Shown: in pieces, positions 22,351 to 33,330 of the stretch
How the letters are laid out: every line of letters begins with the position of its first letter
How positions within the stretch are numbered: position 1 is the first letter of the stretch
The notes under the pieces: model-generated
Database searches by the model: none
What the model saw: only the letters and a program-made list of their open reading frames with translations
What the model was told of the DNA's origin: nothing
Position numbers and translations under genes: made by a program
Assembly: GCF_000004195.4 (NCBI RefSeq)
Contig: NC_030681.2
Coordinates: forward strand, 136,307,506-136,371,505
DNA: 64,000 nucleotides
Source: Xenopus tropicalis
Lineage: Eukaryota > Chordata > Amphibia > Anura > Pipidae
Direction: 5' to 3'

Positions 22351-22594
22351 GCTGGGTAGCAGACACTGGAGCACTGGCACTGGCTGGGTAGCAGACACCG
22401 GAGCAGGCACTGGCTGGATAGCAGACACTGGAGCAGGCACTGGCTGGGTAGCAGACACCGGAGCAGGTACAGGAACCGGAGACTGGACTGCGGGTACAGG
22501 AACCGGTAGGCTAATAGCAGGTGCTAGAGCAGGCAGCAGCAGCTTTCGGGGAGCCAGCACAGGAGCAGACAGCTTTCGGGGAGCCGGCACAGGA

Positions 22595-22682
22595 GCTGAG
22601 GGTTGCAGTTCAGGCACAGAAGCTGAGGGTTGCAGTTCAGGCACAGAAGCTGAGGGTTGCAGTTCAGGCACAGAAGCTGAGG
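22595..22682. repeat. 27-bp minisatellite, about 3 units
   Basis: Unit CTGAGGGTTGCAGTTCAGGC plus ACAGAAG. Confidence 0.95.
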
Positions 22683-22944
22683 CAGGACAAGGCCACTGTC
22701 TGGGTGCTGGAACTGGACAAGGCCGCTGTTGCTGGGGCACTGGCACAGAGGCTGGAGCAGGTGACTGAAGCACTGGCACAGGAGCCGATGAAGGTTCAGA
22801 GCTGGACTGCCCGAGGACTGGTAGGGGTCCAATCCGTGGGAAAGCTGGCAAAGGACCAAGCCACCTGAGCGCAGGTACCAGAAAAATAGGCAAATGAGCA
22901 GGAACTGAATCAGGGGACTGAACTGCAGGTACAGTGGACAACTA

Positions 22945-23567
22945 GGAGATTGAACGGCCCTTGAACTTGGTAGTATATGCCGTTGGTATTTCATCCTCAG
23001 AATCCATATCTTCCCATTCATCCTCAGAAATATCTATACAGTCACTCTCATCCTCATAACAGAAATCCTTTTCATCATCTTGAACAGCTGGCTGGAAGGT
23101 GCTTTGGGGCCGCACAAGTTTAGAATATCTTGGAACCGGAGGAGTAAGTTGAAAGTTCTTAACGGGTTTGTTAACTGCAGTAGAAGCAAAAATGTCAGAA
23201 GAGACTGGCCATAAATCCCCTGTGAAGGTTGCTTTCAAAAAAGAAAGAAAAGTACAAGGTTCCTCCAAAAAGTGAGCCTCTTCATCGATGCAACCTTCTG
23301 CCCATTCTTCAGCATTGCCCCCCCCAAGAGAAACAAAATGATGAGCCGACTCTTCATATAATCAGGGGCTTGCTTAACAAAGGGAACTGTAGCAAACTTT
23401 TTACAGGTGAGCAGAATTTCAGAAAAAGTCCCTTCTTCCCCTTCATACTTTATAACAGAAGAAAGCCACTGAGCAGAGAGTTGTAGTTCGTTCTGTTCTT
23501 GTGCTAATGAGGGGTTACCAGCAGGCTCTTTGCTGTATGGCTCGATCATACTGTCAGGGGCAGCCAC
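22945..23567 (-). pseudogene. gag-like (capsid-type) fragment of the LTR element, frameshifted
   Basis: The minus-strand frame from the LTR/interior junction reads through SLAQEQNELQLSAQWLSS, FSEILLTCKKFATVPFV and YMKSRLIILFLLGG, and a second frame continues with EEPCTFLSFLKATFTGD and an acidic tail (DDEKDF..DESDCIDISEDEWEDMDSED). Hydrophobic LLxG followed by a Trp/Glu-rich segment is typical of Ty3/gypsy-type capsid regions. The frame breaks at an 8-C run on the plus strand (23318-23325), and a TAG at 22942-22944 ends it. No zinc knuckle, protease or pol is seen. Its start may lie in the 5' LTR (a GTG at 23565-23567) or at the ATG just inside the interior. Confidence 0.6.
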
Positions 23568-24197
23568 AGGTGAGTGGCTGGCAGGTAGGAGCCTATGTGC
23601 AGATAACCCAGAACTCCCTTAAAAGGCCAGACAGCCAAGTTAGATGAACGAAGGAGTTTTAATGAAAACAAACAGAATGAAAATGAAAGTAATGTACAAG
23701 CCTGTGATAAATACAGAGTCCGGTAACAGGTGAATCCAAAGGCAGGCAGGGGTCAGTCCAGGCAGTGTTCTAGCAAGTCCAGATAATCAGGCAAGGGCCG
23801 ATTCAGGCAGAGTTCTATCAGATCCGTTAGTCAGGCAGGGGTCAGTCCGGGCAGAGTTCAAGCAAATCCAGAAAGTCAGGCAGAAGTCAATATCACAAAA
23901 CCAAACAGGAACCAGGCAGGGAACATAGGAATCAGGTATCAGAAGTGGCAAGACCAAGCTCAGCGGGAACGATGATCAAGCACTGTGTCTAGCCCGGAGA
24001 GGGTTTATATAGTCTGGTGATTACCAAAGCAGCCACACATGTGATGACCAATATAGACAGTGAAACTGGTGGAAAGGCAGAAAGGACATTAGAGCAACCG
24101 ATTCCATGCAGCTCAAAGAGCCCCCTGTGGCTCAGTAAGCATGTGCACCCGGAGTTCCGCACAAAGTCCAGGGTTCGAATCCCTATAGTTCCTGACA
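23552..24197 (-). repeat. 5' LTR (in element sense)
   Basis: 646 bp; the copy expected to drive transcription. It differs from the other LTR at two positions only. Sense-strand interior sequence after it (GTATGATCGAGCCATAC) does not resemble a standard tRNA primer-binding site and contains a TATG/CATA palindrome, so the priming mode is unresolved. Confidence 0.95.
24004..24011 (-). promoter_or_regulatory. TATA box of the 5' LTR
   Basis: Minus-strand TATATAAA within CCAGACTATATAAACCC; the equivalent is at 20716-20723 in the other LTR. Confidence 0.65.
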
Positions 24198-24202
24198 GGG
24201 AC

Positions 24203-25769
24203 TTTCTTAGGGAGCAGGAAGGGGGACACCTACATGTTTCCCCTCTGCCCACCCCTCTATTCTACTATGTTTATATTGAATTCCAATATATTACATACTG
24301 TATGTAAGCCTAGTGGTAAATAAAAGTGCTAAGCTATAGTGATTCCCGCATAACAATTAACATGGGACTTTAATCTCAGGTGGGGGATTTTAATCTCAGG
24401 TGGGGCACTTGCATAGTGTTGGAGGAAGGGTTTTGCAGAACTGCAATTCTCAGGTGGAATCAATAAAATGGGCACCATTAGTTCTTAAAAACAACAACAA
24501 CTGTTTTAATGGCAGTGATGTAACATCAATCTCTTGGGAAATAGGCACTCATGATATTATTATTATTAACATTTATTTATGATACAGTATAATTGTCCAG
24601 CATATACTCACAAAAAACACAAGAAGTGTTTGCCTCAGGGGCTAGTAATCAGTAAGGCCCTCCAAATGGAACCCTTAATTCTGTACACACCTAATCTGAG
24701 GTTAGTACACCCAGGACTCTAATCCTTCTACTTTCCTTGTAGGAGCTTGAGGATGCTCACTAAATACCTTGAGCCTAGCTCTCACTCCTATTTCCTTAAA
24801 CCTAACGTCCCCTACTGGGCCAACCTCCCCCTAGGCTCTAACATTCTTCCTTCTAAGGTGGAATCCAAGAAAAAAGAGTGAGCCCTGTCAGCTTTCCCCT
24901 TTATTACAAAAGAACAATAACCCCTCCTTGTTAATTAGAAGTTGCTTTTACACAGGATCAGAAACAGTTTCCCCTCTTACTGTAACTGCAAACTAGGCAC
25001 CCAAGTTAGCTATCTACAACTTCAGGAACTGCCTGTAACATAAAAAGCCAATATATATATTATTCAACCACTGATCTTCTTACAGGTGATTCATGACTGA
25101 AGCCTTGTCTATAAGTAAAAACTGTACTAGATATTAGCATTGCCCTCGCACTATGACAGTATGCTTAAATAAACGCTGCCCTGGCAATTTAAAACACCAT
25201 TCTTTGGCATCCTGCTCTGTTACTGTTTGGCCCCTTTGGCACAGAGCGTACCTGAATAGGCAATATCTACTTTAATAAATGTAAATGCCTTCTTAAAGTC
25301 AGCTGACTAGCGCAAGATTGAGACAGTTTGAACAGCATTTGCTGGTTTGGTAACCAGACATAAAATAGCTGCATGTGTCCTGTCTCTGAACTTGCTTTCT
25401 CTCAACCTTTGGCTGAATGATGAAGTAATAAGCCCATTCCCTACAGTAAAGTAAACATTAACAATGGATCACTATTGGCATCTAACAATGATAGCATAGC
25501 AATAATAAAAAACTGTATTTTTTTAACTTCAACCATATAAGCAAAATGTAGACAATTCTATGCTAACAAACAGGTGCGTGTTTCACAGATAGTTGTGTGA
25601 TCATAGAACAATAAAAATCATGAGCCATTTAGCAATAAACGTTTTACTGTTTCTTCGTATAGTGATTATACACAAAGTGTCTGCAGCATATTTCTCTGTA
25701 TGTTCCAGCACACATCTGATATATAAAGGTTTAGAGTAAATAATATGCTGTCCAGTTTCCAGTGCTCAA
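24203..25769. other. Unique sequence, small L2-tail remnant
   Basis: 24556-24580 contains ATTATTATTATTAACATTTATTTA, the antisense end of an L2-type tail. Otherwise no supported feature. Confidence 0.4.
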
Positions 25770-26350
25770 ACGGGATATTATGGAATTAGAGATTCCAAAG
25801 AAGGGCAACTCAGCTGGTTAAGGGTATGGAAAGTCTCAGTTATGAGGAAAGACTGGCCAAGTTGTGGTTGTTTATGGTGGAGAAGAGGTACTTAAGGGGT
25901 GAGATGTGATATAAATATAATAGGATCATATCTAATGCTTTATTTACCAATAGGTCCTTCACGCAGACGCAAAGGGCACCCATTCCGGCTAGAAGAAAGG
26001 AGGTTCCATCTTAATATTTGGAAAGGGTTTTTTACTGTGAGAGCTGTGAAGTTGTGGAATTCCCTCCCTGAATCAGTTGTACTGGCAGATACATTAGATA
26101 GGTACAAGAAGGGACTGGATGGCTTTTTAGCAAGTGAGGGAATACAGGGTTATGGGAGATAGCTCTTATTACAAGTTGATCCAGGGACTGGTCCAATTGC
26201 CATCTTGGAGTCAGGAAGAAATTTTACCCCCTCTGCGGCAAATTAGAGAGGCTTCAGATGGGATTTTTAACTTCCTCCAGATCAACTAGCAGTTAGGCAG
26301 GTTTTATTATAGAAGGCTGAACTGGATGGACGTGTGTCTTTTTAAGTTGT
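25770..26350 (+). mobile_element. CR1 LINE 3' fragment
   Basis: A frame ending at 26160-26162 carries the CR1 ORF2 C-terminal signature: RRRKGHPFRLEERRFHLN, FFTVRAVKLWNSLPESVV and DRYKKGLDGFLASEGIQGYG. It parallels the 37544-37912 segment. The 3' UTR ends with GGCTGAACTGGATGGACGTG, the usual CR1 tail text. 5'-truncated, with a decayed frame upstream. Confidence 0.85.
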
Positions 26351-27089
26351 ATTTCAAGAGTGTTTATTTGGTTGGAATGCTGGTCACTTCCCATGTGAAA
26401 ATCCAATCTTTGACCAATCCCTTTGCTAATTTGCATCATTTAGCAAAGCAAGCTGTGTATTTGGCCATCTCAACTGGAAAAGATTGCTAATAGAACATAA
26501 TGATCTGCTAGGACATAATGAGCATCATTACAAGTGTTTGTAGTTTAGTTACGTGTAATGTAATGCACAAACCACCTTTAATATACAGTTTCTGTGCAGT
26601 GCTGTATTTACACGTAGGACTTGATCCTCTAAAGCTCAATGGAATGGGCACCATGCGCAGCAAAATGAATTGCAAGTTTCACAAATGGTGGTGGTTCAAC
26701 TCCAGTGAAGCAAATAAATTTGCACCAGAAAAAAAAAAACTTTTCAGGTGATTTGTGGTATATTGCACAAAAAGTTGTCACAAGTGTAGGGGTTAATCAT
26801 GCAGTCGTGGATTTTATTTGACTTACAATATTAATAAAGTTTTTCTTTTTTTTCCCACTTTTTTTGTTCAAATCCTCTTTCAGGTCTAGCGTTTTATCAG
26901 GGCTTCCCTTGGCTCATAACACATGTATGAAACATTGCTGTATTAGCCATTCATACATACCTTGATCAAAATAAGTGTTCACCCCAACTCTTTACAAATC
27001 CTTAAGCTGGGCCTCCGGGTCTATTTAAGAGAAAATTGGGTTTCCAGGCCCAATTTTGAATGTCAACTTGAATTGATTTTTTTAGTTAT
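26351..27089. other. No supported feature
   Basis: Unique AT-rich sequence. A 77-codon frame near 26518 has no signature. Confidence 0.35.
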
Positions 27090-28290
27090 GTCTAGTAAGA
27101 ATTAGCAATGAAGTGAAGTGTTATCGCATGGTATTTTGCGTTAAAATTAACGCAAAAAAAAAACGTGCGATTCGCTAAAGTATTATCGCATGCGTTAAGT
27201 AGCATATCGCATGCGTTAATAACGCATGATCGCAAGGCATTCATTTTAATGCAGAAATAACACTACCGCATGATTCACAAACACTTAGGGGCACATTTAC
27301 TAACCCACGAACGGGCCGAATGTGTCCGATTGCGTTTTTTTCGTAATGATCGGTAATGTTGCGTTTTTTTTTCGTATTTTTTGCGATTTTTTCGGCGTCT
27401 TTACGATTTTTGCGTAAAAGCGCGAGTTTTTCGGCGTCTTTACGATTTTTGCGTAAAAACGCGAGTTTTTCGGCGTCTTTACGATTTTTGCGTAAAAACG
27501 CGAGTTTTTTGCAGCCATTACGAAAGTTGCGCAAAGTCGCAATTTTTTCGTAGCGTTAAAACTTGCGTGAAACGTCGCGCCTTTTAAGTTTTAACGCTAT
27601 GAAAAAGGCGCGACTTTGCGCGCAAGTGTTAACGATACGAAAAAATCACGACTTTGCGCAACTTTCGTAATGGCTACGAAAAACTTGCGTTTTTACACAA
27701 AAATCGTAAAGACGCCGAAAAACTCGCGTTTTTACGCAAAAATTGTAAAGACGCCGAAAAAATCGCAAAGAATACGAAAAAGTCGCAAAATGTTCGTTTC
27801 CAATCGGAATTTTTCCAATTCGGATTCGAAATCGTGTCTTAGTAAATCAGCCCCTTAGACGCGCTAAATATCGCATTAGTCTGTGGAAAATTAACACCTA
27901 CTTGAGGCAGGCGGTAATTATAGAAAAGTGCAGTTCATGAGCTTTTGGCAATAAAATATGGACTTTGCAGTGGGATTTATTCAAGTCTGTGTTGGCCCTA
28001 GAGTGACGCAGCCGCCAGTTTGCAGGGAAATGGGCATTTTCAGAACAGTAGTTTTACGAAAGTAATGCCATGTATGGCTAATATGGCGACTATTTGTGCG
28101 CGTTGCGTTAATTATCACGCGTTGCGTCAAATACCGCACGAAAATAGTCTTCGCGACTTAACGCAAACAGCATTGCGTCTAAATTAACACAAGTATCCTT
28201 TTAGTGAATCGAGTGTTAAGTCGCAAAAAATAAGAAGCGATAAAATTTTTACCACATGCTATAAATAGCGCTCGTTTTAACGCACCTTAG
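27090..28290. mobile_element. MITE-like element rich in TCGCATGCGTTAA words, interrupted by a Harbinger-type MITE
   Basis: Both flanks of the inner element share unusual words (TATCGCATGCGTTAA, ATAACGCATGATCGC on the left; GCGCGTTGCGTTAATTATC, TAGCGCTCGTTTTAACGC on the right). The right end is CTTAGTGAATCAACCCTATA. The matching left terminus is not seen, so the outer boundary is approximate and the left end probably lost. Confidence 0.55.
27288..27854. mobile_element. Harbinger-type MITE, TSD TTA
   Basis: Starts GGGGCACATTTACTAACCC and ends TTAGTAAATCAGCCCC, with TTA at 27285-27287 and 27855-27857. The interior is a large palindrome with tandem ~36-bp steps (ACGATTTTTGCGTAAAAACG and GCGAGTTTTTCGGCGTC). 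It is extremely CpG-rich for this neighbourhood. Confidence 0.85.
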
Positions 28291-29422
28291 TGAATCAACC
28301 CTATAGTCACCTTCTTGCCAGTGACAAGCACCCCCTAGTGATTTGAATCACTAACCCCCTAACCAGCACTGCTATTCTTTGGTGCAGAACTTGCTGCTGC
28401 CATCTTGTTTTAGGCCCCATGTTTCCCCTGTGCCAATTCAAGCTGGCACAGTACATAAATATCTAGTATCTCTAGGGCGGCTCGGGAGATATCTGGGAGC
28501 CAGGAAATTGATGGCATTGGTGCACTCACAAGCATCCCAAGCTGGTACGTTTTTATATAACACTGAGGATCGCTAAAGCAAGATGCAAAAAAGAATCACA
28601 CATGCTTCATTCTTCTTCATGAAATTATCTGTACATACAATGTTTGTGCTTTTTTAGCCACTTAAACCTTCTCCTTTCAGAGTGCAACACAGGTTGTTTT
28701 AAATAAAATCTCAAAGACCCATCAATGTGGGCTTAACCTACCATTTGATTGTCAGAATGCTCCCAAGGGACTTACAACCTTGACCTTGTTTTGGGCGGTG
28801 TGGAGGGGATTTCATTGAGTCAGAGGGATTTTACATATCTCCCTTCCTCCCAGGCTTTAAGTCCTTCTCTGCCTCAGGGAGATTGCGATTTGCTCTGAGA
28901 CCACCTGGAGGCAAGTTTTCCTCTCCTCCCTCCCTGACCTGTATTGAAATGGGAAAAAATCCATCAGGCAGAAGCAGCTTTTCTTTAGCCCTCCTGGGCC
29001 CAACTAGGAAAATCCAACCAAGCAGCAAGAATGCTGCATCTCGTCGAGATTTAAATCCCGCTGTCAGTCACATGCTGAGTTTACCTTAGTCTTTTATTGT
29101 CTGGAGATTTAAAAGGAGAACCTTGCACTATTGCCTGTCCCAGGGCTGTCACAACAAAACTATCTTTAAAGATCACAGTATTTTGGGTTTTAATTAAGAC
29201 ACACAGTGCTTTACCATGCTGTTGCTGTTACTACTGTCAGATTCATTGGTGTCTCACTTGGGTGAAAGTTATATAGCAGTGCTTTTTGGATTTCTGCAAA
29301 TGTTTCTAGTGATTTATACCAGCGGTCTCTATAGGTGCTAGGGCTATGGCTCACTAGGTGATCAGAATGTTTGTAACTTGCTTTAGATCTCTCCTAACAG
29401 GTTCCTCCTTTCCAGTATCAGC
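28291..29422. other. Mostly unique sequence, GC-richer near 28840-29080
   Basis: The GC-richer part contains TCTGAGACCACCTGGAGGC and CTCGTCGAGATTTAAATCC. No durable frame, no promoter elements I can defend, and no repeat family named. Confidence 0.3.
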
Positions 29423-29549
29423 CTTATAGGAGGCAAAACAATCCTGTTGGGTTTATTTAATGTTTAAATGATTTTTTAATAGACATAAGGTATGAAGGTC
29501 CAAATTACAAAAAGACCCCTGATCTGGAAAACCCCAGGTCCCATATCTG
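29423..29549 (-). mobile_element. Partial TA-flanked MITE in reverse orientation
   Basis: Matches the reverse-complement right half of the family (AGGCAAAACAATCC...GGTCCCATATCTG). TA at 29550-29551 joins it directly to the next copy. Confidence 0.7.
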
Positions 29550-29551
29550 TA

Positions 29552-30547
29552 TAGGTATGGGATCCATTATCCAGAATTCTCGGGACCTAGGGTTTTCTGG
29601 AGGATAAGGGATCTTTCCGTAATTTGGATCTCCTACCTTAAGTCTACTAAAAAAATATTTAAACAGTAATTAAACCCAATAGGATTGTTTTGGCTCCAAT
29701 AAGGATTAATTATATCTTAGTTGGGATCAAGTACAGGTACTGTTTTATTATTACAGAGAAAAGGGAATCATTTAACCATTAAATAAACCCAATAGGACTG
29801 TTCTGCCCCCAATAAGGGGTAATTATATCTTAGTTGGGATCAAGTACAGGTACTGTTTTATTATTACAGAGAAAAAGGAATCATTTAACCATTAAATAAA
29901 CCCAATAGGGCTGTTCTGCCCCCAATAAGGGGTAATTATATCTTAGTTGGGATCAAGTACAGGTACTGTTTTATTATTACAGAGAAAAGGGAATCATTTA
30001 ACCATTAAATAAACCCAATAGGGCTGTTTTGCCCCCAATAAGGGGTAATTATATCTTAGTTGGGATCAAGTACAGGTACTGTTTTATTATTACAGAGAAA
30101 AGGGAATCATTTAACCATTAAATAACCCCAATAGGGCTGTTCTGCCCCCAATAAGGGGTAATTATATCTTAGTTGGGATCAAGTACAGGTACTGTTTTAT
30201 TATTACAGAGAAAAGGGAATCATTTAACCATTAATTAAACCCAATAGGGCTGTTCTGCCCCAATAAGGATTAATTATATCTTAGTTGGGATCAAGTACAA
30301 GGTACTGTTTTATTATTACAGAGAAAAGGGAATCATTTAACCATTAAATAAACCCAATAGGACTGTTCTGCCCCCAATAAGGGGTAATTATATCTTAGTT
30401 GGGATCAAGTACAAGGTACTGTTTTATTATTACAGAGAAAAAGGAAATCATTTTTAAAAAATTAGAAATATTTGCCTTTAATGTCTATGGGAGATGGCCT
30501 TTCCGTAATTCGGATAATGTGTTTCTGGAGTAGGGGTCCCATACCTG
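29552..30547 (+). mobile_element. TA-flanked MITE with 113-bp array (locus 2)
   Basis: Starts TAGGTATGGGATCC, ends GGTCCCATACCTG, with TA on both sides. Array units start at 29770, 29883, 29996, 30109, 30222 and 30335, a 113-bp period, plus boundary units. Near-identical monomers. Confidence 0.9.
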
Positions 30548-32526
30548 TATTACAACCTTCTCCTTGGTCTCTACTGTGTTTCTTGTGTATGGTTGGCTCT
30601 TCTTCTTGGCTGGGGCATAGCTAGGGTGTAGCACACCAACATGGGGTACAGGTGGATGTGAATTTAAACCGTGCAAAAAAAAAATAAAAAAATAAGAATG
30701 AATATTTCAGAGGGGAAACAGGGAAGAAGCTGTAGAGGAAGACATCATATCAGGGAATCAGCAGTTCTGCCACTGGATATAAAAGTCAGTGTGTGCGACA
30801 CAGTAAGCTTTAATGTTCCCCAAGACACTGATTATTTCTTTTTTTAAAAGGCTTTGTGGAACCGGTTGGAATAATGTATTTATATCCATTACTTATACAT
30901 TTATTTTAAAAGTTTGATATAAGCCAGGCATGGTGAGGCTGGAATTATACAATGTAATTTGTGTTTTGTTGCAGCAAACCAAGACAAAAAAAAGATAGAT
31001 AAGAATACATTTCCATAAAGAGAACATCATCATTCATTGAATAACATACTTAGCATTCAGGCGCAGGGAAACGGTGCTGATGTGTACCTGCCCTTTATGA
31101 ATGTCAAATGTGCTGCTATGTGCTTGAAATAAGTCAAGAAAACAAAATGTACTTTTTTTAAATATAAAATTGATGGTAGGTGTGTTTTTGGTTGATTTGC
31201 TTGATTGATGAGCACAGCCACAATACAGTTATTCTATTTTTCATTGAGATAGGAATGTTACTATGTATGTATCATAGCCTTACTATTGTGAGCATAATTT
31301 CCTAATCATGGATTTTATACAGTGATATATTTATTTGTTTGCAGATCTGTTCTTCAGAGTCATTGTCCTGTGAAGGTGGATTTCTCAGACCAAGGGGCCA
31401 GCCGCACACAAAATTCTGGATAGGACCACTTGGGTGCCTTAATTCTTCATACAGGTCCTAGTTTTCTATCATCCTAACCTGATATGGGGTCCCAGTAGAT
31501 ATTATTTTGTATTTTTAAGACAAACATACTAATTGGAATGGTTAAAGCTTCTTCTTTGTAGAAATACTAAAACATTAGTAGTGGGTGAGGGTTTAAAGAA
31601 CATATGAAGGCTCATTTCCAATAGCAGGGCCCAAGGTTTAATGTTTGATTGGACTTTGCCCCTCTTAAATGTCCCTCTGATATTTTGTGTGGTGCCTATA
31701 TTTGAGCCCATCTATGTTTGCAGTGCTGGTAGTACCTGTTGGTATTATACTACTATATGTGTAACATGGGTGGGAATGAGTCCTCTCCTGGCACACCCCT
31801 TTCTTGTTCACCATTTAAAAATGTGCAAGGAAGGAACACCATTGGATGCTAGATGCAAAGGAGCCCTCTTTGTAAAGGTAAACATTAAATATTAGGCTTT
31901 CTTGTGCCTGTGTGTTCTGCACTGCCATTCTGCACCTGCCACTGGTATAGGCTAAAAGGTATCGTGTATCGGCCCTAAGAGATACAGTTTTGTGCCCTTA
32001 TCATTATAGTATTTGCACATGTCCTATGAGGTGAAAAGTCCATAAGTTTAGATATCAGACGTATAAAACTCAACCCAAACTTAGTGATAGCTATATATAT
32101 ATATATATAGAGCCAAGTAGGAAAGGACCCATTTTGTGTTACTGGTTGCATAGTTGAGTTGTTCCTTGTTGTCTTGTAAAACCAAATCTATGCGTCTGTC
32201 AAATGCATAGGAATCTGTGTAATTAGTCTGCTTTGAGAGGATTTGGCAATAAACTTGTGTCCTTGTAGGAAATTTGTTTACTAACTTAGCTGGCAGAAGC
32301 AAAAGGTAGCACAGTTGTATGGCAATACAGCATTCTATGCAGTCCTAATAAAGACACATCTAATGCAATACCCATCTAATTCCTAGTATTATAAATGCAA
32401 TAGATGAGTAATTATTACCCTGCCAAAGTCAAGCCAATGTGCCAGTGCCAATGAGGAAAGGCCAAGACATTCTGCCAGACATCTAAAGAACACAATGCAC
32501 TAAAGGACAGAAAATACTGCCTACAC
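30548..32526. other. Unique sequence; (TA)n at about 32091-32107
   Basis: No repeats or genes that I can support. Short splice-like words (for example TTTGTTTGCAG at 31335-31345) are isolated. Confidence 0.35.
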
Positions 32527-32700
32527 CAGTGATCCCCAACCAGTGGGTCGAGGGCAACTTGTTGCTCACCAACCCCTTGGATGTTGCTCCCAGTGCCCCC
32601 ATTTTTTCCATTTATTAAAATGGCCCTGGTACTGGGGCAAAATACTGCTATAACATAACTCAGCCTTTGGTTGGTTGAATGTTGCTTTGTATTATTTACT
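32527..32700. mobile_element. hAT-type MITE fragment (CAGTGATCCCCAACC end)
   Basis: CAGTGATCCCCAACCAGTGG and CAACTTGTTGCTC match, in reverse orientation, the right end of 10821-11147. The other terminus is missing. Confidence 0.65.
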
Positions 32701-33330
32701 TACATAAAAATGGAATTTCAAATGATATATGTGCTGTGAATAGAATGTTTATTGAATGCTTAGGCCTTCATTTACATTAGTATTCACAACACTTGTGCAA
32801 ACATTGAAGATATGCCATGTAGATATATTTATATTCAGCTATTTTCCTAATCTGTTTTCCTACTGACATGTACTCTAATCTCTTTATTCCTACTGTCACT
32901 TTATAAACATTAATAGAACTAAATACCAAAACACAGCTCGTAAGGCTGTAAGCACGTCAAGTTTCTCTCCTACAAATGATACAACATATTTCTTTGTTCT
33001 CTTTTGCAATGACCCATTCATGCTTAGTCTAAAATATAGTGGGGATTATGGAGTATTCTGACTGAATTTGGCTATTCTTCCTTAAAAATATTTCTAACTC
33101 TATTGTAGTAGAAAATCTATATGTAAGAAATTTTGTCTAGTACAAAGGTTATTTTTTTGCCACTTTAATTGTATGGGGTGCAGGCCTAACTGGCAGGGAT
33201 ATATTACATCCTTGGGAACCTATCTGCTTTATTGACATAGAATATTCTCCTATATTTGGAGAATTTGTGTGCAGGATAACTACTGGTAAAGCAAAGGTGT
33301 GTGTTTCACTATCATGTTGTTTTATGGGCA

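Larger units (their letters stand above)
20925..22941 (-). pseudogene. Minisatellite-built Pro/Ala/Ser/Val-rich reading region of the LTR element
   Basis: On the minus strand the region is open from 22941 down past 20940, and the frame even continues into the LTR to 20701. It changes frame near 22366 and returns near 22152. The product is low-complexity: repeated PVPAPVSA, VPVLQPSVPAS, GVSSAVAPDP, DSGGTPVLA and DSDDPLASAT blocks. Six or more tandem blocks have periods of 27, 30, 33 or 36 bp, all multiples of three. A TAG at 22942-22944 separates it from the gag-like part. No catalytic domain is visible. It could be a gag extension or selected low-complexity protein, or drift that happens to keep frame. 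The long plus-strand frame at 20729-21871 is its shadow. Confidence 0.6.
20264..24197 (-). mobile_element. Young non-autonomous LTR retrotransposon (Ty3/gypsy-like), minus strand
   Basis: Two 646-bp LTRs bound a 2.64-kb interior, and GGGAC is duplicated at 20259-20263 and 24198-24202. The LTRs begin and end TGTCAGG...CCTGACA. The direction is set by a G-rich polypurine tract next to the left LTR when read on the minus strand, and by a minus-strand TATA box. In sense order the interior has a gag-like fragment (frameshifted), an in-frame stop, then a long Pro/Ala/Ser-rich region built of minisatellites. No protease, reverse transcriptase or integrase is present, so mobility would depend on an autonomous relative. 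The Ty3/gypsy assignment rests on the gag-like stretch and 5-bp duplication and is an inference. Confidence 0.9.

Noticed and set aside
29769..30449. CRISPR-like regular repeats
   Set aside because: The 113-bp units are contiguous, with no unique spacers, and belong to a eukaryotic MITE.
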